This document shows positions 14,130 through 22,597 of a stretch of DNA of 30,525 bases, one piece after another (within the stretch, counting starts at the first letter, position 1; the number at the start of each line of letters is the position of its first letter). Origin of the DNA: an uncultured Oscillospiraceae bacterium (GTDB lineage: Bacteria; Bacillota_A; Clostridia; Oscillospirales; Oscillospiraceae); the NCBI GenBank assembly GCA_934561335.1, contig CAKTGD010000001.1, positions 1 through 30,525 of the forward strand, in the 5' to 3' direction. The position numbers were made by a program, and so were the translations under genes. Under the pieces are notes generated by a model. It did not search any database and was not told the origin of the DNA. It worked only from the letters and a program-made list of their open reading frames with translations.

Positions 14130-16505
14130 TTATTCCTGAGTGCCGCCCTCCAGATACGCCGTAACGCTCTCCGACAGGGTAATGGTACCCAGATTCTCCC
14201 GGTTCCACTGATCCAGTCGTCCTTTCAGCGCCAGAACGCCCTGATGGAAAGCATCGCTTCCGTCATCATACTCCATGGCGGTGTGGAAGCTTTCCTCCCA
14301 CGTCTCCGGATTGGAGGGCGTATAGTCCACATATTTTTCCAGCATGGCAAAGCCCTTGTTCACATTGCCCAGCTTGAAGTAAGCCTCCGCCAGATATTGG
14401 GGCACCGAATTAGAGCGCAGCGCCTCCAGATCGGCCATATATTTTTCCATGCGGGCGGTCATTTCCTCTGTCCGCTCTGCATTGTCAGCCGCACTGTACA
14501 CATAGCTCAGCTTATAATCCGCCCATTCATAGGGGTCCAGATCCGCCGCCTGTGCCAGCTTGTCATAGGTACGCTGCTGCGCCAGCCCCTGCGCTATCAG
14601 ATTCATACTCAGCAGCACGGTAAAGGCCAGAATGGCAGCGCCCTCGCCCCGCACCATCCATTTGCGGCATTTCTCGCCGCCCAACGGCAGGGGCGTCAGG
14701 CCGCCGCAGGTCAGGTTGATAACCGCAAAGGCGCCGTAGCCGAAGCACAAAAAGTAGCCATTGGAAAAATCCACCTCCACTGCGGCGTGGATCATCATAA
14801 ACGCCAGCAGCGCGCCCAACGCCGCCGCCATGGGCTGCGGCTCTTCCTTGCCCTTGCGCCACAGCCGCACCACAGCCGCAATATTGGCCGCCAGCAGCCC
14901 CAGCCACAGGGCAAGTCCGATCACACCGGTCTCCAGCAGAGACTGTACATAGTGGTTGTGTACCTGCTTTGCCTGATAGTGATAGGTCTGCACGCTGTAC
15001 AGGCCGTTTTCAAATGCACCCATGCCCACTCCCACAATGGGACTGCGGCGATACAGCTTCAGCCCATCGGCGCAGTATACCAGCCGCTGGATCACATTCC
15101 CCTCGGTACGCAGGTTCTGGATCCGTCCGGCAATCGCCTCCGGCAGCAGCCGGTAGTTCAGCTTCAAAGCGCCCTCTTCGGCGCCGGAATAGCGAACGGC
15201 GGTAATGTGTACATCCGCCTCACAGCGGATGATAAAGCTCACCGCCTGCGTCCCCTCGGGGGCGATAAAGGCTGCGCCGTCCGCCGCGCCGGTATAGGCG
15301 GTCTGCTTGGTGTTCATCACGGCATCTTCACGGGTCTGAGTCTGCACCGTAACCTCCACCGGCCCATCCGCCTCCACATGCAGCGTATAGGAGCCCTCGC
15401 CCAGATAGGCGCCGCGTGTAATGCTCTGGCCCGCTTTCATGCTGATGGGGCCGGTCCAGCTCACAGCAACGGCGAGCAGCGCTATCAGCAGCGCCAGCAC
15501 ACCCAGCAGCCCCAGATTCACTTTTTTCATATGCCGCGCCATTTTTTCCGCCAGCGAACGGCCTGCGTACAGATCCAGCGCGCACAGCGCGCCGGCGCAT
15601 ACGATCAGCGCCAGCAGCGGTATAACCGTCCCCTTGGCGCTATCTGCCGCCGCGTTGCCCACACCGTAGGCTGTCAGCGCTGCCAGCGAGGCCGCCAGCG
15701 TCAGCACCAGCGTCTCGACCATCAGCATAAAGGACACCGCTCTCCGGCTGCCCCGTTCCATCAGCAAAAACAGCAAAAACGCCACCGCGATGGCGGCAAT
15801 GGCGCCGCGGCTCATCGCCAGCAGAAACGCAGTGCAGCTAAACAGCAGGCACACCAGATGCAAGCACCGCTCTTTCCGCTTTGACGCGCTGGCCGCCAGA
15901 CCGAGGGACAGCAAAATGCCCACACCGGCGCAGCCGCCAAAAATATTGGGATTTTCGAAAATCGTCCGCAGCCGCTGCTCCTGCCATGCGTCAAACCCGC
16001 CGAAGGGAACGCCCAACCCATTGATGAGGGCATACAGTCCCCGATAGAATATCCGGGTAGACACCATGTCAATGCTGAAAAAAGCGGCCAGCGCAGCGGA
16101 AACTTCCAGCACCGTGGCGGCGCAGCGGCCTGTAGCCCCTTCCCGCTCCGGTTCACACACCGTCAGCAGCAGCGCCATACACGCCGCGCCTATCACCTTC
16201 AGAAATTCATACAGGGCAAACTTGCCCGATGGCGCATAAAGGGTGGAGACCCCGTCCATACACACATACAGTGCCAGCATCAGCGCCGGCCAGGTCATGC
16301 GTCCGCCCAGCTTTCCGCTGTACAGCGCCACGGCGATCAAGGCCGCCGCCATCAGCAGCAGCGTCACCACCTTGTTCTGTCCGTGCAGCATCATGCACGT
16401 CACCACGAAGTAGAGCAGCCCCATCACCGGCACCAGCCACGGGTATTTCAGCTCCTGCCGCAGTCTTACCGCGCCCGGTTCTCTGCGGCCTGTTTTCTTT
16501 GCCAT
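14130..16505 (-). CDS. O-antigen ligase/polymerase-like membrane protein with TPR tail
   Basis: 791 aa, long for the Wzy/WaaL superfamily (usually 400-500). Residues about 20-360 contain some ten membrane helices. Residues about 365-480 form a predicted soluble beta-rich insertion outside the membrane. The Wzy_C signature follows: SPIVGVGMGAFEN, then HNHYVQSLLETGVIG. After further helices, residues about 640-790 are soluble, with TPR-like helical pairs (YLAEAYFKLGNVNKGFAMLE). The start ATG has AAGGAG 8 nt upstream. It is most likely the polymerase or ligase acting on the glycan begun by the two downstream genes. Ligase and polymerase cannot be separated by sequence alone. Confidence 0.88.
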   Translation of the reverse strand: MAKKTGRREPGAVRLRQELKYPWLVPVMGLLYFVVTCMMLHGQNKVVTLLLMAAALIAVALYSGKLGGRMTWPALMLALYVCMDGVSTLYAPSGKFALYEFLKVIGAACMALLLTVCEPEREGATGRCAATVLEVSAALAAFFSIDMVSTRIFYRGLYALINGLGVPFGGFDAWQEQRLRTIFENPNIFGGCAGVGILLSLGLAASASKRKERCLHLVCLLFSCTAFLLAMSRGAIAAIAVAFLLFLLMERGSRRAVSFMLMVETLVLTLAASLAALTAYGVGNAAADSAKGTVIPLLALIVCAGALCALDLYAGRSLAEKMARHMKKVNLGLLGVLALLIALLAVAVSWTGPISMKAGQSITRGAYLGEGSYTLHVEADGPVEVTVQTQTREDAVMNTKQTAYTGAADGAAFIAPEGTQAVSFIIRCEADVHITAVRYSGAEEGALKLNYRLLPEAIAGRIQNLRTEGNVIQRLVYCADGLKLYRRSPIVGVGMGAFENGLYSVQTYHYQAKQVHNHYVQSLLETGVIGLALWLGLLAANIAAVVRLWRKGKEEPQPMAAALGALLAFMMIHAAVEVDFSNGYFLCFGYGAFAVINLTCGGLTPLPLGGEKCRKWMVRGEGAAILAFTVLLSMNLIAQGLAQQRTYDKLAQAADLDPYEWADYKLSYVYSAADNAERTEEMTARMEKYMADLEALRSNSVPQYLAEAYFKLGNVNKGFAMLEKYVDYTPSNPETWEESFHTAMEYDDGSDAFHQGVLALKGRLDQWNRENLGTITLSESVTAYLEGGTQE

Positions 16506-16546
16506 TTTGTGTTCTCCTTCCCGGTTCTGCTCGCGCCGAAACCGTC

Positions 16547-17815
16547 TTACTCAACCTCCGTATCGGGCATCTGCACGGCCGTGCCGCCATCCAGTCCGAA
16601 ATCCGCCGCTGCCGATGCGGTATCCCGCTTCAGCATGGTTTCCATCACCCGGATGTCGCTGTCAATATCCATGGCGGCATCCCGGTACAGCTCATCCAGC
16701 TGGTGTTCAAACCCGGCAATGATGTTGTCCATGGTCTGCTCGATCCGTGCCTTGGCCTGCCCCAGATGCTCGCCGCTGACGCCTGCCTCCTCAAAGTCGG
16801 CATAGCTGTCCAGCAGCTTCTGAGTCGTCGGAAGGTAGTAATTCAGAAAAGTGCTTGCCTTGTTCTTTTTCTTCGGTTCTTCCTGGATCACCTTGAATAT
16901 CTGCCCGGTAATGCTCTCCAGCCGCGCAATTTTTGCGCTGAGCACCGGGTCGTCAATACGGTCATTGGCGCGGCGGATGGCCTGCAGCATTCCCTCATAG
17001 CCCTCCGCCTGCGGCTGTGCGGTGCTCTCCGCCGCCTGCTGCTGCGCAGCTGCCGCCTGTCCCCGCCGGGCAGCGAAAAACTCGTTCGCCGCCGCCTGTG
17101 TGCGAAACAGCACGTCGTTGCCCCGGTCCAGATAGGCCTCCGGCCCCCACATGCCCTTCTCCACCATGGCCTCCAGATCCCGCTCAGCCTTGCTTTCTCC
17201 TACGTCGGCGGCCTTCATAAGATGGGCCAGCGGGATAGCGTCCCGCGTTCCGGCGCAGGCCAGATACTTGGCATAGCGTCGTCTCCTGCGGTTCATGATA
17301 CCGCCGCCGGCCAGCAGCGCAATGCCGCCTGCCAGCAGACCTGTGGGATAGAACAGCTGCCGCAGGAAGTACCACCACTGGTCGTACTCAATGGCGAAGC
17401 CCAGATCATTCAATATCACATTCACCAGCGCCGCGCCGCCCAGCACCGCCAGCACGGTGCCGATGATCTTCATTGCCTTGGCGCCGCGGACGGAGGGACG
17501 CGGCGTCTGGGTGACCATTCTGACGGCGCTGGCCTTCTGGTTTTGCCGGTGCGTCTGTTCAGCGGTCTGCTGCTCATGGGTCTTGGTGCGGATGTGCGCC
17601 CTGGCGTCCGATGCCGCTTTTTTCAGCTTCTGCGGATTGTCGGTAAGCTTATTGATCAGCAGGAACAGTCCCACCGGCCATGCCACCAGAAACATCACGC
17701 CGATCAGCAGCCACGCGCCCAGATCATTGTCCTTTGACTGCGGGCCGTTTTTTCCGCCGCTGCCTGTTGTATGCTCCGGCCGGAAGTCGCCGTTATCGTC
17801 ATACTGATAGGCCAT
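16547..17815 (-). CDS. XpaC-like membrane protein (5-bromo-4-chloroindolyl phosphate hydrolysis family)
   Basis: 422 aa. Membrane segments lie at about 32-54, 113-134 and 150-173, then a positive patch (RRRRR), then a helical cytoplasmic region with an Ala/Gln-rich linker near 265-290. The C-terminal block SITGQIFKVI...FLNYYLPTTQKLLDSYADFEE is typical of the XpaC family, often found next to tellurite/toxic-anion resistance TelA genes; no TelA gene is here. The family name comes from an old hydrolysis phenotype; its molecular role is unclear. The start ATG overlaps the preceding TAA (TAATG), with AAGGAGG 7 nt upstream. It is embedded between an ABC exporter and a glycan polymerase, so an envelope role is a fair inference. 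Confidence 0.82.
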   Translation of the reverse strand: MAYQYDDNGDFRPEHTTGSGGKNGPQSKDNDLGAWLLIGVMFLVAWPVGLFLLINKLTDNPQKLKKAASDARAHIRTKTHEQQTAEQTHRQNQKASAVRMVTQTPRPSVRGAKAMKIIGTVLAVLGGAALVNVILNDLGFAIEYDQWWYFLRQLFYPTGLLAGGIALLAGGGIMNRRRRRYAKYLACAGTRDAIPLAHLMKAADVGESKAERDLEAMVEKGMWGPEAYLDRGNDVLFRTQAAANEFFAARRGQAAAAQQQAAESTAQPQAEGYEGMLQAIRRANDRIDDPVLSAKIARLESITGQIFKVIQEEPKKKNKASTFLNYYLPTTQKLLDSYADFEEAGVSGEHLGQAKARIEQTMDNIIAGFEHQLDELYRDAAMDIDSDIRVMETMLKRDTASAAADFGLDGGTAVQMPDTEVE

Positions 17816-18024
17816 TATTTTTCCTCCTTATGCCGCAGCTTCCGCTTATTTCCCTTCTCATCTACAATCCATGTGTTCTCCAGATGGCTGCGCAGACTGG
17901 CCAGAACAGCCTCCTTATATTCCAGCCGCAGCGCTTCCCGCTCGGCCTCCTCTTCCACGCTCAATCCATCGGCCTTCGCCTTGCGGGCCAGCTCATTGAT
18001 CCGATCAATCTGTTCCTGTTTCAT
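17815..18024 (-). CDS. DUF896 (YnzC/UPF0291) family protein
   Basis: 69 aa. The start MKQEQIDRINELARKAKADG and the block EEREALRLEYKE-like region (EEAEREALRLEYKEAVLAS) are the family hallmark: a short two-helix N-terminus followed by a basic tail. Function is not established; the Bacillus homologue YneB/YnzC group has been linked to the SOS response. The start is the ATG at 18024, 20 nt inside the end of the ABC transporter gene, with a G-rich site (GGGGGA) upstream. The stop overlaps the xpaC start by one base, implying co-translation. Confidence 0.88.
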   Translation of the reverse strand: MKQEQIDRINELARKAKADGLSVEEEAEREALRLEYKEAVLASLRSHLENTWIVDEKGNKRKLRHKEEK

Positions 18025-19777
18025 AGTGATAGTCCCCCAAATTCTGTGTATGGTACAGCCGGGCGTAGGCCCCTTGCCGTGCCAGAAGTGTTTCATGGTC
18101 TCCCTGCTCGGTGATACAGCCGTCCTGCACCACCAGAATACGGTCGGCATTGCGGATGGTGCTCAGCCGATGGGCAATGATCAGCGTGGTTCGTCCCGCC
18201 GCCAGTTGGTCAAAGGCGTGCTGAATTTTGGCCTCGGTCACGCTGTCCAGCGCAGAGGTAGCCTCATCCAGTATCAGGATGGGCGGATCCTTCAAAAAGA
18301 CCCGGGCAATGGCCACACGCTGCTTCTGTCCGCCGGAGAGCAGCGTACCCCGCTCTCCCACATAGGTGTCGAACCCCTGCGGCATGGCCAGAATGTCGTC
18401 GTAGATCTCGGCGCGGCGGGCGGCGGCCTCCACCTCCTCATCGCTGGCGCCGGGGCGGCCGTAACGGATATTCTCCCGCACGGTATCGGCAAACAGGAAA
18501 ACATCCTGCTGCACCACGCCGATGGCCCGGCGCAGATCGTCCAGCCGGATCCGCCGCACATCCACCCCGTCAATGTCGATCTCGCCCCCTGTCACATCGT
18601 AAAACCGGGGAATCAGCTGGCAGAGGGTGGACTTACCGCCGCCGGACGGGCCTACCACGGCCACCGTCTCCCCAACGCGGACATGGAGCGTCACATGGTG
18701 CAAAATCTCCTCTGCCCCATCATAGGTAAAGCTGACGTCCTTCACGTCCACCTCACCCTTCACCCGCTCCATGGTCACGGCATCCGGCGCATCGGCAACC
18801 GTCGGCTCGGTGCTCATCAGTTCGATAAAGCGGTGCAGCCCCGCAAAGCCGTTGGAAAAAAGCTCGGCAAAGTTGGTCAGCTTTCGCACCGGCGTGATGA
18901 AGGTGGTGATATACAGGCTGAAGGTGATCAGGTCAACGTAATCCATCCGTCCGCCCATGATCAGCCAGCCGCCGCCGGCAATCACCGCCGCATTCAGCAG
19001 CGTAACAAACAACTCCATGGTGGCATTGAACCGCCCCATTTCCTTGTGAAACCCGCGCTTGGCCGTTTTAAAGGTCTCATTTGCGCAGTCAAACCGCTGC
19101 TGCTGGATGGTCTCATTGCCAAAGGCCTTTACGGTACGGATGCCGCTGAGTCCCGACTCGATCTCCGCGTTGATGGTGCCGGTTTTCTGCTTGGCGGCCA
19201 CCGAAGCGCGGCTCATTCCGCCGCGCAGCAGCATCAGCACCACCAGAAAGATCGGTATGATAACCATCACGATCAGCGCCATACGCCACTCCAGCGTAAA
19301 CATAACCGCCAGCGCGCCCACAATGGTGATCAGCGAGATGGTCAGATCCTCCGGCCCGTGGTGCGCCAGCTCCGTCAGTTCGAATAGATCGGTGGTCAGG
19401 CGGCTCATCAGCTGGCCTGTGCGGTTGTGGTCATAGAAATCAAAGCCCAGCATCTGCATATGACGGAAGAGATCCCTCCGGATATCCGCCTCTACCCGGA
19501 TGCCGAAGGTATGCCCCCAATAGGTCACAATATAGTACAGCCCTGCCCGCAGCACAAAAGCCAGCGCCACAATGGCCATAACAATAAAAAACACCCGATA
19601 GTTCTTATCCGGCAGCCACTGATACAGCGCCGCCCGGGACACCAGCGGAAACGCCAGATCGATCGCGGCAATCAGAATGGCGCAGCTCATATCCAGCGTA
19701 AAGAGCTTCCAGTGTGGTTTGAAATAGCTGACAAAAATCCGCAGAGGACTGCGGGTTCGATATTCCTGTACAGTCAT
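18005..19777 (-). CDS. ABC exporter, fused permease and ATPase (MsbA/MDR-like)
   Basis: 590 aa, a half-transporter that should work as a dimer. Residues 20-310 are the six-helix export domain; 340-580 the nucleotide-binding domain with Walker A GPSGGGKST (376-384), Q-loop Gln near 423, signature LSGGQ (480-484), Walker B ILILDEAT (500-507) and H-loop His536. All catalytic residues are intact. First gene of an apparent six-gene operon; the start ATG has AAAGGGA 8 nt upstream. The substrate is unknown; drug, lipid or lipid-linked glycan are all possible. The next two genes overlap or nearly overlap it, so it is co-transcribed at least with DUF896 and xpaC. Confidence 0.93.
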   Translation of the reverse strand: MTVQEYRTRSPLRIFVSYFKPHWKLFTLDMSCAILIAAIDLAFPLVSRAALYQWLPDKNYRVFFIVMAIVALAFVLRAGLYYIVTYWGHTFGIRVEADIRRDLFRHMQMLGFDFYDHNRTGQLMSRLTTDLFELTELAHHGPEDLTISLITIVGALAVMFTLEWRMALIVMVIIPIFLVVLMLLRGGMSRASVAAKQKTGTINAEIESGLSGIRTVKAFGNETIQQQRFDCANETFKTAKRGFHKEMGRFNATMELFVTLLNAAVIAGGGWLIMGGRMDYVDLITFSLYITTFITPVRKLTNFAELFSNGFAGLHRFIELMSTEPTVADAPDAVTMERVKGEVDVKDVSFTYDGAEEILHHVTLHVRVGETVAVVGPSGGGKSTLCQLIPRFYDVTGGEIDIDGVDVRRIRLDDLRRAIGVVQQDVFLFADTVRENIRYGRPGASDEEVEAAARRAEIYDDILAMPQGFDTYVGERGTLLSGGQKQRVAIARVFLKDPPILILDEATSALDSVTEAKIQHAFDQLAAGRTTLIIAHRLSTIRNADRILVVQDGCITEQGDHETLLARQGAYARLYHTQNLGDYHYETGTD

Positions 19778-19815
19778 GTATCCGTTCCCTTTCTGCTGAC
19801 AATAATCCAGTGTCG

Positions 19816-19844
19816 ATTATACCATACATTCCGGTGCTTGACAA
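19816..19844 (-). promoter_or_regulatory. Promoter of the ABC exporter/glycan operon
   Basis: Minus strand TTGTCA (-35, 19839-19844), exact 17-nt spacer, perfect TATAAT (-10, 19816-19821). It lies 38 nt before the start codon. No other strong promoter was noticed down to the 11450-11490 terminator, though the 41-nt gap before the polymerase gene could hold a minor one. Confidence 0.85.
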
Positions 19845-19854
19845 GGCGGTATGA

Positions 19855-19883
19855 GAAAAGCAGCGGCGGTGCCGCTGCTTTTC
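19855..19883. terminator. Terminator after the BIG2 protein gene
   Basis: Perfect stem GAAAAGCAGCGGC/GCCGCTGCTTTTC (19855-19867 with 19871-19883), 3-nt loop. The T-run is part of the stem on the minus strand. It is 17 nt beyond the BIG2 stop codon. Confidence 0.85.
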
Positions 19884-19900
19884 CAGATAGAGCCTGTCGT

Positions 19901-20923
19901 TTAGTTATTCACGCGCACACGGATCTCCACCGTGCCGCTTCCCACCTTGGCGGTAACAATGGTCTCGCCCTTGCTGACGCCCTCCACATTGCCGCTGTTG
20001 GACACGGTAGCAATGCTGCTGTTCTGCGTGCTCCAGGTGGCGCTGCCGCTGACGCCCTCCAGTGTCAGCTCGCAGGCCTCGCCCTTACGCAGCGTCAGGT
20101 CAAAGCGGCCGTTTTCGTCCTTATCAAGCGTGGTGCCGTAAATGGTAGAGATCTTCACATCCTTCAGCGTGGTACCGCCGGTGGTTCCTCCCCCATTCGT
20201 GCCGGTATTGCCGCCGGTAGTCGTGCCTCCGGTGGTGTTGCCGCCGGTGTTGCCGGTATTACCGGTGTTGCCGGTATTGCCGGTGTTCCCGGTATTACCA
20301 GTGTTGCCGGTCGTTCCGGTGTTGCCGCCGGTGGTCGTATTGCCGCCGGTATTGGCATCAGCATTGGCCTTCACGGTTACGGCGCAGGCCACACTCTCCT
20401 CGCCGCATGTCACAGTCACCACGGCGCTGCCCTCGGCAACCGCCGTCACAGTGCCGTCATCGGACACCTTCAAAATCTCGGCATCGCTGGTGATCCACTG
20501 GTATCCATCGCCGCTGCCGCCGGTGGCGGTCAGCTTGGCCGTCTCCTCCGGCGCCAGCATCAGCGTCAGGTGATCCAGCGCCAACTCCGTGGCCGCAGGC
20601 TCATTGTCCGTGTTGTCATCCGGTGTGCCCGTCGGATCCTGCTGAACGGTACCGGGGTTGGCGTCCGGCTCTTTTCCGCCGCCAAACCAGCCCTTCACCG
20701 TATCCCCGGCAAAGGTCCACACCAGAATGGCCGCCAGCAGCACCAGAATCAGCACCAGCACAGGGCCCAGCACACTGGGTGTTTTTTTCTTTTTCTCAAT
20801 CTGGCGGTGCCCCCGCTTTTTCACCTTGCCGTTATAGTATTCTTCATCTTCTGCACAGAAAGGGCAGCTTTTATAGCTATCGGAGAACATTTCCCCGCAC
20901 TTTTTACACTTGATCAAACTCAT
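19901..20923 (-). CDS. Membrane protein with zinc ribbon and two BIG2 domains
   Basis: 340 aa. Residues 1-25 carry a CxxC...CxxC zinc ribbon (Cys6, 9, 20, 23). A Lys/Arg-rich segment precedes one membrane helix (51-71), which fits an inside-to-outside topology. Outside are a Pro/Asp linker, a first BIG2 (bacterial Ig-like) domain (about 113-184), a Gly/Thr/Asn linker with seven Asn-Thr-Gly repeats (207-227), and a second BIG2 domain (254-338). BIG2 domains usually act in cell-surface adhesion or wall contact; the ligand is unknown. The start ATG has GGAGGGAG 7 nt upstream. It is a single-gene unit with its own promoter and terminator. Pairing a cytoplasmic zinc ribbon with extracellular BIG2 domains is the odd point. 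Confidence 0.88.
   Translation of the reverse strand: MSLIKCKKCGEMFSDSYKSCPFCAEDEEYYNGKVKKRGHRQIEKKKKTPSVLGPVLVLILVLLAAILVWTFAGDTVKGWFGGGKEPDANPGTVQQDPTGTPDDNTDNEPAATELALDHLTLMLAPEETAKLTATGGSGDGYQWITSDAEILKVSDDGTVTAVAEGSAVVTVTCGEESVACAVTVKANADANTGGNTTTGGNTGTTGNTGNTGNTGNTGNTGNTGNTGGNTTGGTTTGGNTGTNGGGTTGGTTLKDVKISTIYGTTLDKDENGRFDLTLRKGEACELTLEGVSGSATWSTQNSSIATVSNSGNVEGVSKGETIVTAKVGSGTVEIRVRVNN
20243..20305 (-). repeat. 9-bp repeat encoding (Asn-Thr-Gly)x7
   Basis: Seven consecutive AAY-ACN-GGN codon triplets. Asn codons largely alternate AAT and AAC, so the DNA has a partial 18-bp period. It encodes a flexible extracytoplasmic linker and is a likely site of length variation by slippage. Confidence 0.9.
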
Positions 20924-20978
20924 ATAATTACTCCCTCCGAGGACATGCTTTTGGGCATACTCTTGATAATACCGTCCT

Positions 20979-21008
20979 ATAATACCCTAAAAACAGCTGC
21001 CGCGTCAA
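20979..21008 (-). promoter_or_regulatory. Promoter of the BIG2 protein gene
   Basis: Minus strand TTGACG (-35, 21003-21008), 18-nt spacer, TATTAT (-10, 20979-20984), 55 nt before the start codon. Confidence 0.65.
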
Positions 21009-21048
21009 CTGAAATTGTTGGAAATTCATCGTTTTTTTACATCTTTTC

Positions 21049-21077
21049 TTGCTTTTCCCTGATTGGCTTCCTATAAT
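21049..21077 (+). promoter_or_regulatory. Promoter of uridine kinase gene
   Basis: TTGCTT (21049-21054), 17-nt spacer, perfect TATAAT (21072-21077), 32 nt before the start codon. It is divergent from the BIG2 gene promoter. Confidence 0.75.
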
Positions 21078-21109
21078 AAAAGGGAACAATATAAGGGAGG
21101 CATCCTTTT

Positions 21110-21724
21110 ATGAATACCATTATGATCGGCATTGCCGGCGGCACCGGCAGCGGTAAAACCACTCTGACCGAGCACCTGTCCCAGCGCTTTGGCAGCGATA
21201 TCAGCGTGGTACACCACGATAATTACTACAAGCGGCAAAACCGGCCCTTTGCCGAACGATGCCTTCAGAATTATGACCATCCGGACGCCTTTGATACCGA
21301 CCTGATGATCGCAGATCTGAAGGCGCTGAAGCAGGGTAAGACCATCCACTGTCCGGTGTATGACTACGCCATCCACAACCGTACCGACAAAACCATGACA
21401 ATCGCCCCCACCAAGGTGGTGATCGTAGAGGGCATTCTCATCTTTCAGAGCAAGGCGCTGCGGGACCTGCTGGATATCAAAATCTTCGTGGAAACCGATG
21501 CTGATGTGCGGATTCTGCGCCGCGCCCTGCGGGACGTGGAGGAACGGGGCCGCTCGTTGGAATCGGTGGTAACCCAGTATTTGACCACGGTCAAGCCCAT
21601 GCATGAACAGTTTGTGGAGCCCACGCGCAAATATGCCGACATCATTGTGCTGGAGGGCGGCCATAATCTGGTGGCGCTGGATATGATCATGCAGCGCATT
21701 GCCAACCACATTGCGGAGAACTGA
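21110..21724 (+). CDS. udk: Uridine kinase
   Basis: Phosphorylates uridine (and usually cytidine) to the monophosphate in pyrimidine salvage. 204 aa, family length. The P-loop is GGTGSGKTT (10-18); HHDNYYK is the nucleoside-binding region, followed by NYDHPDAFD and the lid segment with RxxRRxxRD-like spacing (RILRRALRDVEERGR). The start ATG has AAGGGAGG 9 nt upstream. It is 5 nt before the DUF218 gene, so probably an operon of two. Confidence 0.94.
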   Translation: MNTIMIGIAGGTGSGKTTLTEHLSQRFGSDISVVHHDNYYKRQNRPFAERCLQNYDHPDAFDTDLMIADLKALKQGKTIHCPVYDYAIHNRTDKTMTIAPTKVVIVEGILIFQSKALRDLLDIKIFVETDADVRILRRALRDVEERGRSLESVVTQYLTTVKPMHEQFVEPTRKYADIIVLEGGHNLVALDMIMQRIANHIAEN

Positions 21725-21729
21725 TTGCT

Positions 21730-22473
21730 ATGCTGTTACCGATTCTTGGCGTTATTTCCCTGCTGGGCGCAGCCTATTTTCTCATGCCGCTGAGCATTGG
21801 CGTATGCCATATCGGCATGTTCTGGCCGGCGGCGCTGCTGCTGCTGGCAGCGGCCCGGTGCTTTTTCCCCGGTCTCTTCCGCCGCCTTCCCCGGTTCCCG
21901 AAAGCCCTGCTTGCCGCCGGCGTCAGCCTTGTGCTGGCTGTGGCCCTGTCGGTCTTTGCCGTCATGGGTCTTGCCGCCGCCAACCGTCCCTCCGGTGATG
22001 CAGCGCCGGGCACGGTGGTTCTGCTGGGCTGTCAGGTCTATCACGGCCGCCCCAGCATGATGCTGCAAGGCCGTATTCAGGCTGCTTACGATTACCTGAC
22101 CGCTCATCCCCATGCGGTATGCGTGACCACCGGCGGGCTGGACAGCCGCGATGAGCCTTATACCGAGGGTGGCTGCGCCCGGCGCGAGCTGATTGCCATG
22201 GGCATTGCGCCGGAGCGGGTTTATGCCGAGGAAGAATCCTTCGATACCCGCGAGAATCTGCTGTTTGCCGCTGCGATCATCCGCGAGAACGGACTGGACA
22301 CCCATGTGGTCATCGCCAGCGATAACTTCCATCAATACCGTGGGCAGCTGTTTGCCCGGCAGGCGGGGCTGACGCCGCAATCTGCCGGTTGCTTCAGCCC
22401 CTGGTTTCTGGGGGCCGGCTACGCCTGCCGCGAAGTTGTAGGAATTCTGGCCGTCTGGGCGGGAATCCGTTAA
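21730..22473 (+). CDS. DUF218 (YdcF/SanA-like) membrane protein
   Basis: 247 aa. The N-terminal third has three hydrophobic segments (about 3-20, 27-45 and 62-82) anchoring it in the membrane. The DUF218 domain follows: VVLLGCQVYHGRPS, then RIQAAYDYL, TGGLDSRDEPYTEG, and the DTRENLLFAA and ASDNFHQYR motifs. Related SanA/YdcF proteins are linked to envelope barrier function; the reaction is not established. The start ATG has only a weak site (GGAG 11 nt upstream, inside udk), fitting translational coupling. Confidence 0.88.
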   Translation: MLLPILGVISLLGAAYFLMPLSIGVCHIGMFWPAALLLLAAARCFFPGLFRRLPRFPKALLAAGVSLVLAVALSVFAVMGLAAANRPSGDAAPGTVVLLGCQVYHGRPSMMLQGRIQAAYDYLTAHPHAVCVTTGGLDSRDEPYTEGGCARRELIAMGIAPERVYAEEESFDTRENLLFAAAIIRENGLDTHVVIASDNFHQYRGQLFARQAGLTPQSAGCFSPWFLGAGYACREVVGILAVWAGIR

Positions 22474-22493
22474 GTAAACAACCATCTAGAAAA

Positions 22494-22530
22494 GAAAATC
22501 CATGCTCGGTCAGCATGGATTTTCTTTTTT
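22494..22530 (+). terminator. Terminator of udk-DUF218 operon
   Basis: Perfect 13-bp stem (22494-22506 with 22512-22524), 5-nt loop, followed by TTTTTT (22525-22530). The A-run upstream could serve the converging aldolase operon too. Confidence 0.93.
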
Positions 22531-22597
22531 ACGGGGCATTACGCTTGGCAGGGGGCGATGCTCACACCGCCCCGCCAAAAGCGCGAAAGCTTCGACA

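Noticed and set aside
13000..14208. Extended N-terminus of the GT4 glycosyltransferase beginning at 14208
   Set aside because: The first 32 residues overlap the polymerase gene end and are Gly/Glu-rich without family similarity; the ATG at 14112 has AAGGAGGGG upstream.
14244..15884. Long plus-strand open frame (546 codons) opposite the polymerase-like gene
   Set aside because: Antisense shadow of a recognised protein. The translation is rich in His, Gln and Arg without any domain, and there is no RBS. The same holds for other long antisense frames at 2335-3624, 17771-19387, 19427-21076 and 9492-10310.
20162..20364. Open frame rich in Pro/Ala/Ile on the minus strand, read from the BIG2 linker repeat
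   Set aside because: It is an alternate-frame reading of the Asn-Thr-Gly repeat DNA. The main frame continues through it with BIG2 domains on both sides.
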